A stretch of 46,279 nucleotides of DNA from Pirellulaceae bacterium (lineage in GTDB: Bacteria > Planctomycetota > Planctomycetia > Pirellulales > Pirellulaceae): contig JAGYIQ010000017.1 in the NCBI GenBank assembly GCA_018402565.1, forward strand, positions 1-46,279. Direction: 5' to 3'. The position numbers were made by a program, and so were the translations under genes. The first letter of the stretch is position 1; each line of letters opens with the position of its first letter. The notes under the pieces were generated by a model that saw only the letters and a program-made list of their open reading frames with translations, searched no databases and had not been told where the DNA came from. This document shows positions 41,955-46,279 of this stretch, piece after piece.

Positions 41955-43547
41955 ATGAGACATGTCCACCGCTGGCGTTGGTTTGTTTGGACCTGCGTGC
42001 TGTGCCTGTTGCCAACCTCAGGCGTGACGTGGGCCGATGACCCCGCGCCGCGTTCGGTCGATGAATTAGCCCAAGAATTCAAGTTGCCACCCGAGCAAGT
42101 TGAAGTCTTGCTGCGGATCATTGAAGAGGGTAAAGAACGCAGCCAAGTTATGGATCATCTGAGCCATATTTGTTTGGAGATTGGGCCGCGATTGACTGGC
42201 TCGACGCGGTTGGAGACGGCCAATCGCTGGGCTGCCGAACGGTTTGAATCGTTTGGCCTGAAGAATGCTCATGTCCGCCAATGGGGTGAGTTGCCCGTGC
42301 GTTTTGATCGTGGACCTTCTACCGGTGAGATGCTCAAGCCGGTGGAACGCAAGTTCGAATTCACGACTCGCAGCTGGTCGGCCGGTACCAACGGACCGGT
42401 CGAGGGAGTGGTGTTACGGGAACCGCAAACGGAGGAAGAATTCGCCGCCATCGCCGATCGATTGACCGGGGCTTGGATCCTGCGTCCTTCGGCCACTCGC
42501 CAGAACGCGTTCGGCGACCGACTGATCAACGCGGGCATCGCCGGCATCATTACGACCTCGGCGGACGAGTTGGTGCGGACCGGTGGCGTGAGCGGGATCA
42601 TGCAGTTGGATTTTGATAACCTGCCCGCCGGCGTGAGTGTGCTGGTGCGTCGCTCGGACTACGATGCGATCAATAGTCGCTTGACGGATGGTGAGGAAGT
42701 GGTCGTACGGTTCGATTTGCAACATCATTTTGAACGTGGGCCGATTCCCCTGTACAACACGATCGCCGAGATTCCCGGCCGAGAACTGCCGGATGAGGTG
42801 GTGATCATCTCCGGACACTTGGACAGCTGGGATGGACCGGGCTCGCAGGGGACGGTGGATAACGGGACGGGTTCCAGCGTGGCGATCGAGGCCGCAAGGA
42901 TTCTGGCGGCGATTGGCGTTCAACCCAAGCGAACCATCCGCTTCATTCTGTGGACCGGCGAAGAGCAAGGGTTGCTGGGCTCGCGTGCTTACGTCGATAG
43001 TCTGAGCGAGGAAGAACGAGCGAAGATTTCTGCTGTTTTTGTCGATGACAGTGGCACCAATCAACAGTCGTCGCTCAGCGGTGTGACGGTGATGGAGCCC
43101 ATGCTGAGACAAGCGATTGCTCCGATGAACTACGCTTTTCCCGACGCGCCGCTGGAGTTGAACATCAGCGAGACCATGCCGCGGGGTGGGGCCAGCGATC
43201 ATGCCTCGTTCAATCGCGTTGGTGTGCCCGGGTTCTTCTGGGGCAAAACGGGTCGAGCGTTTTATCGCTATGCCTGGCATACGCAGAACGATAAGATCGA
43301 CCAGGCCATCCCCGAGTACCTGATCAAGAACGCCACCGTGTCGGCGATCGCCGCCTATGTGTTGGCCGAGGCGGATACTCTCCTGCCGCGACCGGAACCG
43401 GCTGCCGAGGGCGAAGGCCAGGCGGAACCCGGTCCGCGACGACAACGCGGCCGACGCCAAGAGCAGTCCGGAGGCGAGGGCGGCGGGACCGGAACCGCGA
43501 CGAACTCAACCGTATCCGAGACGGCTGGGAGTCGTGGCGGCAACTAG
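41955..43547 (+). CDS. Secreted M28-family zinc aminopeptidase
   Basis: A 530-residue exported peptidase. A signal peptide spans about residues 8-27. A protease-associated (PA) insert occupies about 145-260. The M28 zinc site is visible: His288 in SGHLDSWD, bridging Asp302 in TVDNGTG, catalytic Glu336 and ligand Glu337 in WTGEEQG, Asp364/365 in VFVDDSG, and His442 in YAWHTQND. The last 60 residues are Gly/Arg/Gln-rich and disordered in appearance. It probably releases amino acids from peptides outside the cytoplasm, like the M1 enzyme at 1241. ATG 41955 has AGGA nine bases upstream. Confidence 0.9.
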   Translation: MRHVHRWRWFVWTCVLCLLPTSGVTWADDPAPRSVDELAQEFKLPPEQVEVLLRIIEEGKERSQVMDHLSHICLEIGPRLTGSTRLETANRWAAERFESFGLKNAHVRQWGELPVRFDRGPSTGEMLKPVERKFEFTTRSWSAGTNGPVEGVVLREPQTEEEFAAIADRLTGAWILRPSATRQNAFGDRLINAGIAGIITTSADELVRTGGVSGIMQLDFDNLPAGVSVLVRRSDYDAINSRLTDGEEVVVRFDLQHHFERGPIPLYNTIAEIPGRELPDEVVIISGHLDSWDGPGSQGTVDNGTGSSVAIEAARILAAIGVQPKRTIRFILWTGEEQGLLGSRAYVDSLSEEERAKISAVFVDDSGTNQQSSLSGVTVMEPMLRQAIAPMNYAFPDAPLELNISETMPRGGASDHASFNRVGVPGFFWGKTGRAFYRYAWHTQNDKIDQAIPEYLIKNATVSAIAAYVLAEADTLLPRPEPAAEGEGQAEPGPRRQRGRRQEQSGGEGGGTGTATNSTVSETAGSRGGN

Positions 43548-43598
43548 TGCCCTGTAAGCACCCAGCGGCAGGCTCGACAGAGAACGGTCAACCGACAG

Positions 43599-43625
43599 CG
43601 GGGCTGGGCGAAACGCCCAGCCCCG
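43599..43625. terminator. Strong GC hairpin after the M28 gene
   Basis: CGGGGCTGGGCG (43599-43610), loop AAA, and CGCCCAGCCCCG (43614-43625): twelve perfect pairs with a three-base loop, 52 bp after the stop. No U-tract follows, so it may be a terminator of the U-less kind or a REP-like hairpin. Confidence 0.5.
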
Positions 43626-43971
43626 TAGTGTTGTGGGGTGCCCCAACCGGCTTTTTGAGGGCTGCCCGAGTTGACTGTCATCGAAGTGAGTGGTGGTGAC
43701 ATCGTTTTGATGACGCTTGGAGGGGCAGTAGTTCCGGTTGGAATTATTTTTTGGCTGGAAACGTTCGCAGGGCGAGCTCCACTGCAGTGGCTTAACAGGG
43801 ACTTTTCCCATGTTTCAGGCGGCAGTTGTTGGCCCAGGCGGCTTTTGGCTTGCGACTTGGCCGCCGATTTGCACTGGTATGGAGAGGCGGTGACATGGCC
43901 CCAGGCCGGGTCCCGCGGCGGAGGGTGGCCTGCCCTTCCCAGCTCAGCATCTTTTCGCGAGGTAAACGCCG
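43626..43971. other. Leader region of the WxxGxW-repeat gene
   Basis: No supported gene. A short GGGGTGCCCC hairpin followed by AACCGGCTTTTTG lies near 43634-43660. A 157-codon frame starting at 43671 overlaps the next gene out of frame, lacks any domain and is rejected. GAGG nine bases before 43972 is the ribosome binding site of the next gene. Confidence 0.4.
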
Positions 43972-46279
43972 ATGTCCAGCAACCGATCACTGACTCGAGG
44001 GGCCATGTTCTTAGTATCCGCCGGGATAAGCGGCTTGGTAGGTTTGGGGACGCTGGCCAACGCGGCGATTCAGGAACGCCTTCCCGATCTGCAACTACCG
44101 CCGCAGGAGCCAATCCCCTTGGTGATCCCGGACAACGGCAATGAGTTTGGCCAGCCGTTGTTGCGTGGGCCGGTCCATGAGGCGTTTGCCGAGTTGTATC
44201 AAGCGGAGCCAAATCCGGGCGTGATTATCACGCAACGACCGCCGGAGCTGATTGACGAGTCACCGCCGGAAGTTCAGCCCATGGGCCGGAATATCGAGTG
44301 GATCTCGGGTTATTGGGCTTTTGACGATCAGGGTGAGGAGTTTTTGTGGGTGAGTGGCGTTTGGCGTGAGATCCCGCCGGGTTTTCGCTGGCTGCCGGGT
44401 TACTGGTTGGAGCTAGAGAATCAGCAGGGCTATCAATGGGTCTCCGGAACTTGGTTGCCGGAAACATCGAATGAGGTCCAGTACTTGCCGGATGCGCCGC
44501 CGGCGACTCTGGAGCGAGGCCCCGTCGGTGTGGCTCCTTCGCTCAATCACATTTGGGTGCCGGGCAACTGGCTGTGGCAGGAGCGGCAGTACGCATGGCG
44601 ACCGGGCTTCTGGTCGGCTGGGCATGTGGATTGGGTTTGGATCCCCGCTCGCTATCAGTGGACCCCGCGGGGCTTCCTGTTCTGTCGTGGTTACTGGGAC
44701 TACCCATTGGTGCGTCGCGGCACGCTGTTCTCGCCGTACCGTTTCCATCGTCCCTTCTTCGCTCAGCCGCGCGCGCTGTTTACACCACGAGTCGTGATCG
44801 CGGTGGATGTGTTGCCACGGCACATGTGGGTGCGGCCTCGCCACGGTCATTATTACTTCGGAGACTTCTACGATGGCTTTGCGGGGCATGGGTTTGTGCC
44901 CTGGCATCACTGGGCCGTTGGAGCGCGTCCCGGCGTGAACATCAATCTGAACTTCGGCAATCCACGTGATTTTTACTGCGGCTTTGATCCGTTGTTCCAT
45001 CACGTGAGTCGGACCACCGTGATCAACAACATCAATGTGACCAACATCCGAGTCAACCAAGTCAACCAACAGTTCAACTACTTCAATCAGTTCAACCAAA
45101 ACTTTACCTCGCTGCAGACCTTCGCCGATCAGCGACCGGGTCGAGAACTGGGGAAAGTCAGTCGTCGTGGTGATGTCTCAGGAAGTGGGAACTCGCGTGA
45201 GGCGCGACTGGGGTTGTCCCTGGATGACCATGTCCAGTCGGTGGGGCGAGAGCGTTTCACCGAAGTTCGCGACCAACAACGTCGCGTCCGGCTGGAAGAG
45301 TTGACCCAGACGCGTGAACTGGCGACCGCACGACAGGCGATCGAACGTCGGAGCCGGGGCGCTAACCCTGTGGATCGCGGCGTGGAGATTGCCAGCCTGC
45401 CGGCCAATCCACGCGGAGCGAACTTGCAGCGGCCGGGCCGCTCCGAAGGCTTGCCGACTGCGTCCAACAACCGACTCAACCCGCGGCCCACCCGTGATAC
45501 GACGGGCACTGACTTGCCGCCGACCAACCAATCTGGCGGGCGGCGTCCGGGTCGCTCGGAGGGCCTGCCGGCCAGTGGTGTCCCTGAGGCCGGTGCGCCC
45601 GGGATCGTCGGTCGTGAGGCGACGGGTGGTGGCCTTGGAGGGCGTGCTCCACTGGATGCGGCAGTCGATCGCTCGGGAGTTCGTCGTGCCGCGGAAGAGG
45701 CTGCGGGTGCCAATCGCCAGCGTCGATCGGCGGTGGAACAAGCTCAGGCCAGGATGGCGGAGCGATCGCCGCGCGGTAACCCCGCCGATCGTGGCGTAGA
45801 CGCCGCACAGGGCACAACTGGTCGTCGTATCGCTCCGGGAACCTCGGAAACCGAGTTGCGATCTTGGGTGGAAAACTACCAACGAGGTCAAGGCGTTGAC
45901 CCCAACACCGCGCGTCGGTTGGGCGAACGACTGGTGCCACCCGGTTCACAGCGGCAGATCGACCTCTCCGCTGAGGAACGGGCTCGTCAACGCGACACCC
46001 CTCGAGCCATCCCAGGGAATCGCGAAATGGGGGGCCGGGACATCGGCGGCCGTGGTGCAGTCGGTCGAGAAGCAGGTGGCCGACCAGTCGGTGGCCGAGA
46101 AGCAGGCGGTCGAGCAGTCGGCGGTCGAGAAACAGGCGGTCGAGCAACAGGCGGTCGGGAAACCGGCGGGCGGGGGTCGACTCCTGGTCTGGGCGGTAAT
46201 CCGACTTACCCGCCTGGCGCCGGCCAAGCCCCTCGTAGCCAACCTGCCGCAGGTCGCGGTCTGGGCTCGCAACCCGCGA
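43972..46279 (+). CDS. WxxGxW-repeat (YXWQ/BcpO-related) exported protein, 3' end cut by window
   Basis: At least 769 residues; the frame is open to the window end. A signal peptide covers about residues 10-32. Between about residues 110 and 240 lie WxxGxW repeats: WISGYW, WVSGVW, WLPGYW, WVSGTW, WVPGNW, WRPGFW, then YQWTPRGFLFCRGYWDYPL. A His/Tyr/Phe-rich part follows (HMWVRPRHGHYYFGDFY), then an Asn-rich stretch (TVINNINVTNIRVNQ), then about 400 Arg/Gly/Pro-rich residues that end in V-G-G-R-E-A-G-G-R repeats. The WxxGxW family is associated with envelopes, and function is unknown. ATG 43972 is preceded by GAGG. Confidence 0.82.
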   Translation, partial: MSSNRSLTRGAMFLVSAGISGLVGLGTLANAAIQERLPDLQLPPQEPIPLVIPDNGNEFGQPLLRGPVHEAFAELYQAEPNPGVIITQRPPELIDESPPEVQPMGRNIEWISGYWAFDDQGEEFLWVSGVWREIPPGFRWLPGYWLELENQQGYQWVSGTWLPETSNEVQYLPDAPPATLERGPVGVAPSLNHIWVPGNWLWQERQYAWRPGFWSAGHVDWVWIPARYQWTPRGFLFCRGYWDYPLVRRGTLFSPYRFHRPFFAQPRALFTPRVVIAVDVLPRHMWVRPRHGHYYFGDFYDGFAGHGFVPWHHWAVGARPGVNINLNFGNPRDFYCGFDPLFHHVSRTTVINNINVTNIRVNQVNQQFNYFNQFNQNFTSLQTFADQRPGRELGKVSRRGDVSGSGNSREARLGLSLDDHVQSVGRERFTEVRDQQRRVRLEELTQTRELATARQAIERRSRGANPVDRGVEIASLPANPRGANLQRPGRSEGLPTASNNRLNPRPTRDTTGTDLPPTNQSGGRRPGRSEGLPASGVPEAGAPGIVGREATGGGLGGRAPLDAAVDRSGVRRAAEEAAGANRQRRSAVEQAQARMAERSPRGNPADRGVDAAQGTTGRRIAPGTSETELRSWVENYQRGQGVDPNTARRLGERLVPPGSQRQIDLSAEERARQRDTPRAIPGNREMGGRDIGGRGAVGREAGGRPVGGREAGGRAVGGRETGGRATGGRETGGRGSTPGLGGNPTYPPGAGQAPRSQPAAGRGLGSQPA
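46060..46177 (+). repeat. In-frame 30-bp tandem repeat
   Basis: About four units of 27-30 bp of the form GTCGGCGGTCGAGAAGCAGG, encoding GGRxxGGRE-type decapeptides within the WxxGxW-repeat protein. Units differ mostly at third codon positions, which suggests selection on the peptide. Confidence 0.75.

Noticed and set aside
43671..44144. 157-codon plus-strand frame before the WxxGxW gene
   Set aside because: It overlaps the WxxGxW gene out of frame by 170 bp and its second half is Arg/Gly-rich shadow sequence. Only the first 35 residues look protein-like.

Overview
The window looks like a chromosomal segment of a GC-rich planctomycete, most likely of the Pirellulales type. The signs are a secreted formylglycine sulfatase, a Tat-exported Gfo/Idh/MocA oxidoreductase, a CehA-like metallohydrolase, a WxxGxW-repeat protein, an FG-GAP/VCBS secreted protein, many exported enzymes, and intergenic DNA full of small dispersed repeats. 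This assignment rests on gene families and style only; no rRNA or tRNA gene is present to confirm it.

Layout. 0.3-1.1 kb: minus-strand unit of a 39-residue membrane peptide and a WCPPC thioredoxin behind a near-consensus sigma-70 promoter. 1.2-6.0 kb: three genes joined by ATGA overlaps (secreted M1 metallopeptidase, sulfatase, galactokinase). 6.1-7.6 kb: a four-cysteine membrane protein facing an exported thioredoxin-fold protein whose frame is interrupted by one TGA. 8.0-12.6 kb: RND efflux pair (adaptor and permease). 13.0-17.4 kb: DUF4058 protein, VCBS-repeat secreted protein, a block of 53-bp hairpin repeats, and a Prc-like S41 protease. 18.0-20.4 kb: FHA-GAF-AAA+ sigma-54-type activator, Trm112-like protein and HIT protein, coupled by ATGA overlaps. 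20.7-26.4 kb: exported C1 (bleomycin-hydrolase-like) peptidase, PH-like membrane protein, nucleotidyltransferase-like remnant, AhpD and FmdB proteins, and an exported alpha/beta hydrolase. 26.7-33.1 kb (minus strand): sulfotransferase, DUF3754 membrane protein, nucleoside-symporter-type MFS protein, Gfo/Idh/MocA oxidoreductase, orphan N4-type DNA methyltransferase. 33.5-46.3 kb: CehA-type metallohydrolase with an overlapping secreted partner, Tex, RadC, TPR protein, M28 peptidase and a WxxGxW-repeat protein that runs off the end.

The most notable item is the gene at 6478-7635. A single in-frame TGA sits two codons after a cysteine in a thioredoxin-like domain. A short stem-loop with a G at the second position of its apical loop lies 18 nt downstream, as expected for a bacterial SECIS, and the frame then stays open for about 300 codons. 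I read it as a probable selenoprotein, with a nonsense pseudogene or sequencing error as the alternative. No selenocysteine machinery (selA, selB, selC, selD) lies in the window.

The second theme is repetitive intergenic DNA. It includes a 163-bp MITE-like element with 13-bp perfect terminal inverted repeats and a possible target duplication, a related copy about 9 kb away in the opposite orientation, a second small element family with an AATTCGGTAA end, (TCGTNN)n hexamer elements, two minisatellites with 14- and 15-bp periods, the 53-bp hairpin array, and a 28-bp near-perfect inverted repeat after the HIT gene.
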